Source: Laetiporus sulphureus 93-53 (Eukaryota; Basidiomycota; Agaricomycetes; Polyporales; Laetiporaceae). Taken from it: a DNA stretch of 64,000 nucleotides. Location: positions 91,964 to 155,963 of the forward strand of contig NW_024468537.1 of the NCBI RefSeq assembly GCF_001632365.1, in the 5' to 3' direction. Positions 10,700-21,552 of the stretch are shown in pieces (positions within the stretch are counted from its first letter, which is position 1; every line of letters starts with the position of its first letter). The notes beneath the pieces were generated by a model that searched no databases, had not been told where the DNA came from, and saw only the letters and a program-made list of their open reading frames with translations. Made by a program: the position numbers and the translations under genes.

Positions 10700-12300
10700 T
10701 CGATCAACCGGGTGGCCTTTCGCCGCGTTGCCGTCCTGGCCACTGGCTCGTCAGTCGGGGTAATCATGCCTCTGTGCAGGCCTTTCCCGAGGTGACAACA
10801 AGAAGTCAGGTACAATTCGGCTCAGCGACACACACGTGTTGCGCTCTGCAGGCAGGCGCTGCCCAGCCTATCTGTTCCTCCATAAGTCATCGTCAATCAC
10901 AAAACTGCAGTGGTGCGTCATCGTTTGCATCTGGCCTACGACCTGGTAGCTGTGTTCATACAGTCTGGAAAGCCCGTCCCAAACAGTGGTGGACGCGCCC
11001 GTAACGTCTTTAAGCGGACTGCTATACAATCATCCGCATAGCAGATTGCCGATTGATCCGCCTTTCTACGACGCTGCTTCTGTGATCTCAGGTTGCAATC
11101 ATGCAGTCTCTCCGTTGGACATGGTAGTACATGTCGACGATTGTAGTTGCGCGAGCGTTAGCGCAGTGGTTACATTTGGACGACACTGCTCTTTGAGTTC
11201 CGATCGCTGCCGATACACTGACTTCGCGATCATTTGTCGCGTGATCACTGATTAGTGCATCGAACTCACTACGTAATGACTAGCACAGCATTTCACATAT
11301 CGCAAGGCATCATAGGTCGGGTCAAGCCAGATTGTGTCCGCGTCTGGAGTGGGCGAGACCAGGTAGGTAAGTATATGATGATCTCTCATGGTCTGTCATC
11401 TCACTTTCCTGCTATGTCGCGAGTCTACCGTCCTTGTCTGCAGTTGCTTACTTTTCCGCTTCAGAGCAGCGCACTATTGCGACGAGATACATCTCGATGG
11501 TTTGGTGTGAAACACACACAAATGCAGCAGCACTCCCAGTATGTCCTCTGCTCGTACTCATCCCCCGCTGTTAACGGAACATTGATGAACTGTCGCTTTT
11601 CATCGTGCATTTGATCACATATGTTCTGCCGTATCGACAGTTCTGCCTGGATACTCTAAAGGCGTCAAAAACCGAAAGCTCATTGAGACGAACTAGTCAG
11701 CAACTCTGCAAGAGGCGATGAGAGGAAGTGTCCGACTGTCCTTCAAGAGGTGCCACTCCACTGTTGACGCCCACACGTCAACAATGCTGTGCCTACCGCG
11801 AGCTTACGCGTTTCATTATGAAGAGAGTTTAGCCTTGGGGGCGTACGTCGGTGAGTTTTCCCCGAAAGAATTGCGCGCAGTCGAACAAGTGATAGTACAT
11901 CGCCACCGGCGGGGAGCGTTTGTTGTTTCAGATGATATGTTTGCTGACATGTGCATGGACAGCTGCTACTATGGCGGCGCTTGTTATCAGGGCTGCCGCC
12001 GGGTTAAGCTATTCTGTGCGATCATTTGTTTCAAGTCTCCTAAGTAGTGCATCACTGGCTATATGTGCACATCGACATAGCCATTGATGGATATCATTGC
12101 GTGCTACGTCAGGGCTTCAGTGAGCGAAGCGCTGACGCCGGTTCAACGGGGCTCGCTATAAGGCTACATGCGTTCATGTCTTGGACATTGTAAGCGCGTC
12201 TCCTCACTAAGCCCTTGCTAATGATCCGAATTTCACTTCGGTCTCAGGGTCCCACATCCCATCGAAACCTATACGGGTCAAGCGCGACCAGTCTCCGGCA
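10700..12300. other. Gene-poor interval
   Basis: Several frames of 90-120 codons exist, but none has a recognisable domain, codon bias or intron pattern that I can defend. A stretch near 11150-11215 has an A-box-like word but cannot fold as a tRNA. Confidence 0.5.
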
Positions 12301-12315
12301 ATTTCATTCGCTTCC

Positions 12316-12325
12316 ACCATATAAA
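12316..12325 (+). promoter_or_regulatory. TATA box of the NTF2-like gene
   Basis: CCATATAAAT lies about 85 bp upstream of the ATG at 12407, a usual spacing for a TATA-driven fungal gene. Confidence 0.55.
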
Positions 12326-12406
12326 TCGCGTCGTCCAGGAGCTTCTCTCTCTTTCAGTACCACCCACAATCTCCAACATCGAAAACCTCAGCATAATCGA
12401 ACTATC

Positions 12407-13013
12407 ATGTCCGTACTTCTAGGACCAGGCCCCGTCATCATCCCTCTCTCTGCTTGGGCAGAGGACAGCATCTCCGCCATATACAAGGCTTCCTCACAGT
12501 CCGCTTTCGACAGCGCTTTCGATGAATTCTTGCACAAGGATGCCCAGATCACGTTCAATGGAAAACAATTGACGAGGGATCAGTATCGAGAGCAGCTGCT
12601 GGAGGAACGAGTCCTCGAGCAGTCTGCAGACATCTCCTTCACCGGGGCAGTCGAGGTTCCTGCCAACAAGAATGATCCCGTCGCAGTACGTCCATGGTTC
12701 TCGACATCATTACGCGAGGCTGATATTTTTGATGCCCCAGGCGGGAAGCGTCGGCTTGTTCTACAAAGCCACGGTATACAAGACTATCAAGGTCTTCGGT
12801 GCATCGGCTTCCAGCACCGTCAACTCCTCGTTGAACGTTGTGTAAGATCATGCTTTATCTTTGAACAGCGTTCTTGGCTCACTCGTGTTTTCATGTAGAA
12901 TCACTGACTCGAAGGGGGAAATTGCGAATCGCAAGGTTTTGGTGTTGAACCAAGTTTTGTTGGATGAAGCCAATCCAGTAACGCCACCTCATGGTGTCGT
13001 CAAGCCTGCGTGA
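12407..13013 (+). CDS. Small NTF2/SnoaL-like fold protein
   Basis: Three exons (12407-12685, 12741-12841, 12899-13013) give 164 residues with consistent phases. The order of features fits the cone-shaped alpha+beta NTF2-like fold found in many small fungal proteins: a long helix region (SQSAFDSAFDEFLHKDAQIT), then FNGKQLTRDQYREQLL, then beta-strand-like stretches (ADISFTGAVEV, GLFYKATVYKTI, IANRKVLVLNQVLL). No catalytic residues are evident and no signal peptide is seen. The assignment rests on general pattern only, so the biochemical role is unknown. Confidence 0.7.
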
Positions 13014-13600
13014 GGAATCGACGTCAGTTGACTGGACTCTTGAACTCTTCTTGAGCCTCTGTAGCTGTGCTTCACAATTTTGCCATACTGTATGTATCGT
13101 TCACAACTAGTTGGAGTAGCATCGGGATTCGAAATGACAGCTTACATTAGTACTTGATGCCAATATCCGAGATTGGATGTGCCCATCAAATCCTGGTTGA
13201 GTCTGTCTATTGACAGCTATGGAAATGCGACACGCACACTCAGTAGCTGATCATGCGAATAAGCCGCAGAGGAGCGTGTCTCTTGGGTATTGGCAATTGC
13301 CAATTCTGCCTCCGAGAGTCGAAGCTCATTGACGCTGCTTTCCTAAAGGAGCATTCAACCCTACTCTCATGATAGCCGCCAACGCCATCATCATGCCAAA
13401 CATTCATCGCTGCTCGTTCATCATCGAACGTATATGACACGGTCTGTGTCAATCTGTTTGTCACTCAGCAACAGGTTATACGCTCTCGGACCTTTCTATA
13501 GATTTCAAAATTGTTGGATTGTACTAGGTCCTTTCAGGATTGTCAGTATCTTATGATTCTTATCATCGCATTCGAGTCGTGCGAGCCAGAATTTGACTGT
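13014..13600. other. Intergenic gap
   Basis: About 590 bp between the NTF2-like gene and the F-box gene, with no supported gene. It should contain the terminator of the first and the promoter of the second. Confidence 0.4.
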
Positions 13601-13659
13601 AACTGATGTCATTCTTCGTATTTACAGGATTCCAAATCTCATTGAGACCGATTGTGTCC

Positions 13660-14797
13660 ATGAGAGGCCAGCGGACACCTGTTCTGCTATCAAGTCTACC
13701 CACAGAGCTATGCGACAGGATCATCGACTTCTTAGACGACGATCGGATGGCCCTCAGAACTTGCGCACTGACCTGTCGTGCATGGCTTTCATCCGCGCAG
13801 TACCACATCTTTTCTCATGTTCTCCTCGGAGAAGCCCAGATTCTCCAGGCATTCCACAGCCTGCTGCTTATATCTCCTCACCTCGGTATCTATGTGCGGT
13901 GTCTTGACATCGTAGCGCCGATCAAGAGCACGCCAGCGACGAGACTACGTGGGGTCTGGCTTGCTATCTTCCAACATCTAGGTTCTGTCAGGAAGCTGAC
14001 AGTGAAAGGTTTCTTGCCGCACATGAAGGTGGAGGAAATTGCAATAATAGGGCCGGTCGTTGATCTTCACATCGTTGCCGAATCTGTCGATTATGCCATC
14101 TCCTTGCTGCGCTCATTTTCCACCGTTCGGACCATGACGATTATCCGCACTATCGATCGGCGAAAAGGGTCATTGGTGCAAGACGTTGTAGCATCATCCG
14201 CTTCGAGCCAACTCGACCTATCCGCTGCATCGACATTGATTGCGCATGATGTACCTTCATTGGTGGAGTTGAATATCTCTCTAGTATCCGCTGGTGCCGC
14301 CACGGCATTTCTCAATTTGATGCGTACTCAAAGTGCGTCCATCGAACGTTTACGTCTGGAAATCTGGTATCAGATTGACGAAGGTGAGTATTGAGCGGAC
14401 ACCTTTGAAAGATGCCGATGATGTAAATATGGGCATACCAGGAGACTCGTGGACATCTCTCCTATGCGATGGCCTATCGGCTTCTACATCGCTAGGCACT
14501 GTTCATTTTGTAGCCCCCGAGTCCCTCGCATGGGTCATCGAGGCTCTATCCGCCATTCCGTCCGACGTTACTAATATCACGGTGGATGGATATCCCACAA
14601 GCGAGACCGAGCTGGACGCTCTAGCGCGGTGCATGTCACTTGCGTATTTTCCAGGCCTGCAGAAGGTTGTTCTGAACATGTGGAACTTCTCCTTGGTGTC
14701 CTCAGCCATCACTAACATTGATTTGAGTGTGAAAAATATACAAGCCATGTTTCCAGAGCTACACACCCGCGGCATCCTCTCTGTGTCGGGTGGATGA
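13660..14797 (+). CDS. F-box protein
   Basis: Two exons (13660-14383 and 14442-14797) give 359 residues. The N-terminus carries a clear F-box, LSSLPTELCDRIIDFLDDD followed by ALRTCALTCRAWLSSAQYHIF, the motif that binds Skp1 in SCF ubiquitin ligases. The rest is a diverged leucine-rich region of the basidiomycete type (LRGVWLAIFQHLGSVRKLTV, LVELNISLVSAG) that probably binds an unknown substrate. An in-frame ATG at 13606 would add 18 residues; I chose 13660 because the F-box then starts near residue 9. It belongs to a different subfamily from the four F-box copies at 21.8-39.8 kb. Confidence 0.8.
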
Positions 14798-15124
14798 CTT
14801 GGAGGCTAGTGCTTACGCTGTCACTGCAGCCCATGAGGCTACTAGCCGGAAGGACTTGATGAAAGCCGCCAGTACCTGTCACGGATCGTTGCCCGTCCAG
14901 CTCGCTCATCGTGTTGTCTAGCTGGTTCGTTGTTTCACGACTGCTTCTCCTGGAAGCCGTTGTATTCTATACTGCTAGTATACAAGTGATTGATGTTCGA
15001 CGTCCTGTACGTTATAGATAAATACGTGTGGATCATCGTAAAGCACCTGGATGTCGTAGATATCCTGCGTTCATCTAGACATAATCCCTCGACTCCTGGC
15101 CATCAGGGAGATGTGAGTGCTACG

Positions 15125-16144
15125 CTATGACCTCATCGGTGCGATCTCCATTTGCCCTTCGCTCTGAGCTCTTAGCCATGTCCCGAGGCCGACGGCCACA
15201 GACCCGAGTGCGTGAGCAGTGCTGCTCGCAAGGAAGGTACCGCCAACGCCAGCGGAAACAACCGGGAGAGCAGGTAGGGAGCCGAGGGTGATGAGCACTG
15301 CTGAGAGCGCAGTCATCGCTTTCGGGTGCTCATGGGTGATGGGAGCGAGGGACTGGCATACGTTGATGAGCCAGAGGGGCGCATGTGCGACAGTCGTCGT
15401 GACTAAGATAAGGTAGACGTTAGCATCCGCAGTGATTGTAAGTTTTCGGGTACTCACTCTCGCCGGGTGTCCCTACAGGTGTGAGGGGGGGAGTCGCGTC
15501 TCGTGGCGTCTTTGGTATACAGCTGTGCGAGGAGAACACAGATGATGTCAATGATGAGATAGATTGGATGGAACCGGTCGTGTTCGCGCGCTTGGGTACG
15601 GGTTTGCTCTTTCGAGTGGGGACATCCGTCGAGGATCTCGACTTCTGAGGCCTAGGTTTGGGCGGAGTAGCGGTCTTTGGTTCTTGGGAAGCTGAGTCCC
15701 CGCGCCGCCCTACTATCCACCAGAACCCGGATGGCTTGCTCTTCACTTCGATGGCCTCCGTCTTCGATGGGTCGATGTCCCCTGTGCGGCCATTTTAGCA
15801 TTCATGATTGAAAGACGAGATTACGGCGAACACTCACAACCCATGTTACACATAGCGGTCTTGAACGACTTCCAGTTCCACCTGAACCTTCCGCCGTGCA
15901 TGTTCTGCATCACTAGCTTCACGCCCTCGAGGCGCGCCTGTGCCTTGTCGCCCAAATAGTGCTGGCCAACCTTGTGCCAGTATTCCTTTGGCACCTTACG
16001 CTCGACACATCCCGCCTTGATCTGGGCTAGCCACTCGTCGACGGGAGGATCTCTCTTGGGTTTCCCAAGAAAACGGGGAGCGTCCTTCCAGGACGCGAAG
16101 ACAGGCTGGAGATCGAAAGGTTGAATCTTGAATGCGTCAAGCAT
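15125..16144 (-). CDS. Orphan family protein B, paralogue of 9571-10590
   Basis: Exons 16144-15838, 15781-15458 and 15402-15125 give 302 residues. The protein shares the full plan of its paralogue: PRFLGKPKRDPPVDEWLAQI, KVPKEYWHKVGQHYLG and the Trp block RFRWNWKSFKTAMCNMG. The sequence FWWIVGRRG comes next, then a basic Pro/Ser linker and a hydrophobic C-terminus (MTALSAVLITLGSLPALPVV and ALGSVAVGLGTWL). It has one more intron than the paralogue; the first introns match in position. The two lie about 4.5 kb apart on the same strand with two unrelated plus-strand genes between them, so they are not a simple adjacent tandem. A TATA box precedes this copy. Function unknown; membrane insertion is inferred. 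Confidence 0.8.
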
Positions 16145-16228
16145 CGAAGAGAAGGTGAACGAAGAAGAACGAGAAGACTGTAGTCACTTCAAGGCGAGTT
16201 GTCGTACGCATTCCTTGCCTAACGAGCA

Positions 16229-16242
16229 GTCTTATATAACCG
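16229..16242 (-). promoter_or_regulatory. TATA box of orphan gene B
   Basis: On the minus strand GGTTATATAAGACT lies about 90 bp upstream of the ATG at 16144, a normal TATA position. Confidence 0.6.
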
Positions 16243-16259
16243 TTCAGCCGCCTCGCCTG

Positions 16260-16960
16260 TACAACGAGCCCCCGGCTGCTAAAGGATTTAGTATGGGAAC
16301 CCATAAGGTTTGATGCGACAAACAATCACGGGAATTGGATCCACACCATAGTGGTTTCAACGAGATTCAGACGCGCCGATCTGGAGGTCTGCCCAGTCGC
16401 AATGCGCCAGAGCCGTGTTCGGAGCGAGCACCGCTGTACGCCTCGCTGTAAACACGCGGTCTCTCTGAAGGTACGGATGGTTCTCGGCTTCGCGTGTTGT
16501 GAAGAGCAGTGACCCCAGAACATGTTATCGTAAGCACCGGACACGAGGACGTTGCGGAACCTACCGCAGCTGAAGCTGGGTCTCGGGCCAGATTCGCGGA
16601 AGTCAGGGGACCTAGAATCAAGTCACCGACCAAGGTTGACGAGGAGAAACCAATGCTACATGACTGATCTGATCGTGAGGGAGTGTCCGCATTACTTACT
16701 TTGAGGATCGACATCACAGGAGGATGGATGATAATAAAGGAAAGGCCCGCACAGTGAAAAAAATCATCATCATCGCCTGCGAACAAGCGCCAATACATTC
16801 TTGGAGATATCCGACAGTCATGCGAGTCTGATTCTTTGACGACTGTCGGGACAACGCCGTCACTGTCTACGGACATTCGTTCGTCTAAATCAAGTAGTCG
16901 TGAAAAGTGCATAGACGTCCAAGATCACCATGATGTAATGCCGGGTCCTGGCCAGATTGG
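16260..16960. other. Gap without a supported gene
   Basis: A 181-codon open frame (16367-16912, minus) has no recognisable domain and a Ser/Arg-rich composition typical of chance frames. I treat the stretch as intergenic. Confidence 0.4.
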
Positions 16961-16966
16961 ACGCAA

Positions 16967-19900
16967 TCAGACATTCTCGCCGCGACTTCTCGCCTCTGCC
17001 AGACTGAGCTCAATTGCAAACTTTAACTCTTCGTCTTCCTGGTCCTCGTGCAGAGGTGCCTGAACGCCATTACTTGTCTGTCGCCCAAATCCAGCTGCAA
17101 TCAATGAGGGACCAGTAGTGGACCAAACGACATTGTCAGGGGCCATGTGATCGCTAACATCGCCAATGCTTGAGGATGTATTCGTATGAAACGATGCAGA
17201 CCTCGAAGAATGCCGCGAACGTAAGGGGATGCTCCATGCACTGCGGTAAGAACTGGGACTGCCCGAGCCGGAGGCCGAGAAATGGGTGGCGTCAGGACTG
17301 TATGGACTGCTGGGAACTGAGACACCAGCAGAGGATGGCGTGCGGCTTATGGCGGGGAATTGATCCGGGTCCGATGGGGGTGGTACTGACGTGAAACCCT
17401 GTGTGTTGAAGGAAGAGGACACAGAGCCGCTCGAGGGGCTAGCGCTGAAGCCAGCTGCCATCGGCTCCGGGACCGGACGCGGTGAGACACAAACTTTGCG
17501 GTTCATAGGGGCTGGCAGTGTCGGACCCAGTGAGTGCCCGCTTGCCGTGACACTTGAGGTGTCGCGTCCCGGAAGTGAACGCGTTCGGGAGGACGAAGCA
17601 AGGTTTGAGTCGTTCGTCAGAGAAGCATCAGATCCTGAAACGGGCATCTGGGCGTCGTCAAAGTCGTCCATGAACACACCATCAATGTATGCCGCATCGG
17701 ATGATGCTGAGGCGAGGCTTTCTCTACGGCGCTCTTCTTCATCCCGGCTGAGCATTAGCACATATTCGACTGCTTCTACCTCGCTCAAGCCGAGATGCTC
17801 TAAGGTGGACCGCTGCTCTCTTTCTCGCCCAAATGCACGGCGCATGTACGCTTGTTCCTCCTCGAGGTCTCGACGTGACTCCGCGATATCGTGGTGCATT
17901 TCCAATTGCTCTGATGTCGTCGAGATCAGTGTGTGGGCTCCAATTGCACGCATAAACCAGCACTTACGTTGCCATTTTGCCAGCCCCGAATGCCTTGCAG
18001 CCTTGGCTTGCTTCCCCTTCCCATGGGCTTTATCCTCCACGCGACCTGCATGAAACGCCGTGACCTTGCTTCCGATAGACGCCAGCAGCACATCTCTCTC
18101 CATTAAAATTTGCAGAACGCCGTCATGCTCGACATTGGGCGCTGGACGAGGCGCTGACGATGCGAAGGTGCGAAGAAGGGCAAACGAGATTGAGTCCCAA
18201 ACTTTTAGACTCCCGCCCGACGAGCCCGATATCAGCACAATAGGGTTCCAAGCTAAAGCGGTGACAGCGCCGTCTTCATGCGCCTCGAATTTCTGGTAGG
18301 GTAAAACAGTGCCTTTCACTGGATCAGGTCGAGCATCCCAATCGAAGATACTGATGCAGCCGAGCTTGTCGCCCACGATAACAAAACTCGACTCTTCATC
18401 TTGGGTAGCGAATACTGGATTGAGAGAGGTTATGTATCCGGAAGAAGTGTCGCCAAACGCGACATACTCCACCGCGGCAGTAGACAACTCCACAATGATG
18501 CGTTCAAAGTAGCATTCATTCTTGTGAGATGTCAAAATGGAGAGCTGCCCGTTGCGGGAGAACGTCAGACGTAACTCGGATAGTTCCCTACTAGGGTGGA
18601 CCTCATTGCTGGGCACGGATACTCCGTTATTGCGCGTTCTTGAGATGCAGACTTTGTGAGGGTGATCGGAATGGGCAACCTTCCCCTGTTCATCGGATAC
18701 GCACGAATTGACTCCGGACCACACGACAATTTCGTTGCTTTCCATCACACCAACGACGACTCCGTGAGCGCTGTCGATGGCCACCTTGATACACGGATCA
18801 GCGATGAGAGATGGGCTCTTCTCCGACGTCCACAGACAGTTCACCCTCTTCGCGTCCCATAGCTTCATGCGCCCGTCCGTCGCGCCCGTCACAAATGCCG
18901 TCGGACATTCCGTGCTTGTCCACGCGATATCACGCACTGTTCCCTCGTGGCATTCGTCTAGTCTGCAGCGCACATGTTGTGCCGACGACGGACGCGCCTC
19001 ATCCATCGCACGGTTTGCAACCGTTACTGCCACTTCGCCGTTACTGAAACCCCAGGCAACCCGGGCCGTGCGACCTTCGCTCGCAAGCGCAATTGCACTA
19101 ACAAGCGGGGAGAACTCTGCGTTCGGGTTGCCGTTTCCCACCCCATTTGCCGTCCCCGCTGCGTCTAGATAGCCGCGCAGGACCTTCCCACGTAAGGGAT
19201 ACGAGCGCGCAACAACGCCATAGTGAAGTGAGGATGTAAGCAATGTCGTTGATGGCATCAGATGCATGGCGGTGATGCTTGAGTGCGCAGGGATGTGCGT
19301 CACTGGTTGATTACGGGACCGCTCCCAGCGTCTGTTCAAAATGGTTTGAATATGTAAGCCAACGAAGTGCGTAAGCAGCAGCAACGAAATATGCAGCTGT
19401 CTGGAGTGACGCAAAAGTCGCCCATGAGATGTTCATTACCATATACCCCTTGCCCAAGAATCGCCGCAGTAAATGCACTCGTGAATGACGAGCAGATGTC
19501 AGGTGGTGCATTACAGATTGCAGAATGAGATCCCATCAAGTGCTGAACTGCCCCACATACGTATTCAGGGAAGTGAAGAATGACTTCTGATATCCGTTGA
19601 TCATTCAGATAGACACTCGCTGAAGCATACGCCATCATAGCGAGAAGGGAACCTGTCACACTGTTAAGCTCGAAAGGCATAGATTCAAGCTTGCGTGCCG
19701 AAGCTCACAGTGCACCCAACATGCGAGCATTCTAACGTGAAATGACTCGAGCTCGACGCTCTTGACGCATCGGAACCCAGATATAAACGCTGTTATCAAC
19801 ATGAAATACGAAGAGAATGCTTCATTTCCGGTATCAACAGCTCCGTGGATCCAACAAGAACATGATAGGCAAAGAGATGCTTTAGAATGCAAGCATGACG

Positions 19901-20514
19901 GATCAGAATGGAACAGTTCAGCGATCAGCCGTGCCATGAGCGATGGCTTCGCCCATGCTTGACACAACGGGAAAACACCGTCGGCTTCTGGTCGCGAAGC
20001 AGAAAATTTTCTGCAACGCTAAAGCCTCATTACACTAACTGCCAGGGATCACGCATCACATAGATGCATCGGGCCCGAAAAGTGCAGGAGAAGCTGCGAA
20101 ATAAACGTACCGCCTCAAGTTGAACCTCAGCACGAATTCTCGCCTCCAAGTGCTTTCTTCACGGCGAAGCATAAGCGTCCTTCCATCGCGAGCGTCGCGC
20201 AGGTCGGTTTCAGGTGAGATGCCGAGGAACTGGTAGACGTAGGCACGGCGCCATGTGTTGTCGTCCTTCACGTGGGCGTGTAGTTGCTTGTTCGCCCGAG
20301 AGAGAGCGAATAGCGCAGCGGGATCAAGCGAGGATGTGATATGAGTGAGTGATTCCGACGGAATACGGAGCAGCGGGCCTGTGCCATTAGGGGAGCCGCC
20401 GAGTGGTAGTGCTTTAGATTTTCCATGCTGTGCTGTGCGGTGAGTGTGCGAGGTTGTATGTCTTGTGCGGGCTGCGTCTCTTTTGTTATGAGCTTCGCTG
20501 GACCTACTGGGCAT
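16967..20514 (-). CDS. F-box / WD40 / UIM protein
   Basis: Proposed exons are 20514-20111, 19331-17968 and 17910-16967, about 903 residues. An F-box (LLRIPSESLTHITSSLDPAALFALSR) is followed by WD40 repeats, the clearest being DIAWTSTECPTAFVTGATDG with MKLWD, and ALAWNPIVLISGSSGGSLKV. A charged segment follows (MHHDIAESRRDLEEEQAYMR), then a Ser-rich tail and a C-terminal ubiquitin-interacting motif (EDEELKFAIELSLAEARS). This suggests an SCF substrate receptor whose UIM binds ubiquitin, as in some fungal F-box/WD proteins. The 57-nt intron 17967-17911 is open and in frame. The first intron (779 nt) is more than ten times longer than others here; its exon junction (FNLRR to RWERSRNQPV) is sound. 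Confidence 0.8.
19332..20110 (-). other. 779-nt intron of the F-box/WD40 gene
   Basis: The donor GTACGT directly follows the F-box exon, and the acceptor TTGAACAG directly precedes the WD40 exon. Inside are two minus-strand open frames (19967-19656 and 19680-19336) without recognised domains. No terminal inverted repeats were found, so I cannot say whether it is an insertion, a nested gene or simply a long intron. Confidence 0.6.
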
Positions 20515-20901
20515 AAAAAGAAGTTGCGAAAATGGTGTGGATGCTGTCGCAGACGATGGCCTGCGATGGTGGTGGTTGAGGAGAGAGATCTGTGTTGGCC
20601 GGATTTGGCAATGGCGGCTCTAAAGATACGATGGAGGCGTCTTGAATGGTACATCATTAACTCATCAACTAATGCGAGCCAGCTCATTGTGGATTTTGCT
20701 CTTTTACTGGCAGACACAGAACCTAACGGAAATTTATGACGTGCAAAGAGAAGTGCGAAATCCGACTGTCATCATATCAACTTAGATATTTCAAGCTGCC
20801 AGCGAGCAATTAATTCCACTCCGATGAAGACTACGGTATGCACGAAATGAGGGCTAGAAATGAGTTCAGGTAGAATTGATGGGCCTTGTCTTATGACCTG
20901 T

Positions 20902-21552
20902 TTATACAATGCGTCTGTCCGTCATCGCTCGTACAATACATCCAGTCCCAGCAGCTTCCGTCAACTGCAATAGAGTCAGAAAGGAGAGTCAGCGACGGTC
21001 ATAGAGAAAATGTAGCAGAATCATGCACCTTCTCATGCCAACCTAGTAGTACGCTGCCACTAACATCGCCCCAGCCGGGCATCGCCATGCCCTTGTACAG
21101 GTACTTCATGAGCGTGTCTTGCGTATCCGTCGAAAGCGACTTGACGACACCGGGTATTTCAGTAGCTTTAGTGCTGTTCAGAATGGAGACTAGGGTCTGT
21201 AGTGTCAGGTTCTGCATCATGTCAGCAAGTTCCTGCGAGGCCGATGGATAGCGCATCGTAACAGTTGCGCATACCTTCGCCTCCTCTACATTCGGGCCGT
21301 ACGGGGCATTCTCGAGAACTGTAGTCAACGCCCCGGTGATATCTCCTCTATATGCATGGCAGAGTGAGGACCTACAAGTAGGCAGCGAACGAATACTCAC
21401 TTCGCCAACGAAGTCCGTACCGCAGCTGCCTTTTGTTTCGCATCATTCACAACCTGCGCCGGATCCCGCAGGTCGGGCTCGTAAAGCTCACTTTCCAGGA
21501 GAACATCCTCGTCGTATTGGTCAATGTCGATCTTTCGGAAGTTGATATCCAT
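20902..21552 (-). CDS. Arp2/3 complex subunit ARPC5 (p16-Arc)
   Basis: ARPC5 is the smallest subunit of the actin-nucleating Arp2/3 complex. Exons 21552-21401, 21347-21275, 21211-21029 and 20964-20902 join in phase to 156 residues, close to the usual length of about 150. The start MDINFRKIDIDQYDED is family-typical, and GALTTVLENAPYG, LVSILNSTKATEI and DTLMKYLYKGMAMPGWGDVS with LLGWHEKLTEAAG complete the helical-repeat fold. The gene is divergent from the F-box/LRR gene at 21812, with 259 bp between the start codons. Exon 1 was copied into the next tandem unit (24103-24294), where it is dead. Confidence 0.92.

Noticed and set aside
11145..11215. tRNA-like A-box word (TTAGCGCAGTGGTTA) with partly complementary ends
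   Set aside because: The distance between the complementary ends is only about 60 nt, no anticodon or T-arm can be drawn, and the B-box-like word is poor.
16367..16912. 181-codon open frame on the minus strand
   Set aside because: Ser/Arg-rich composition, no domain, no intron and no neighbour logic; likely chance in GC-rich DNA.
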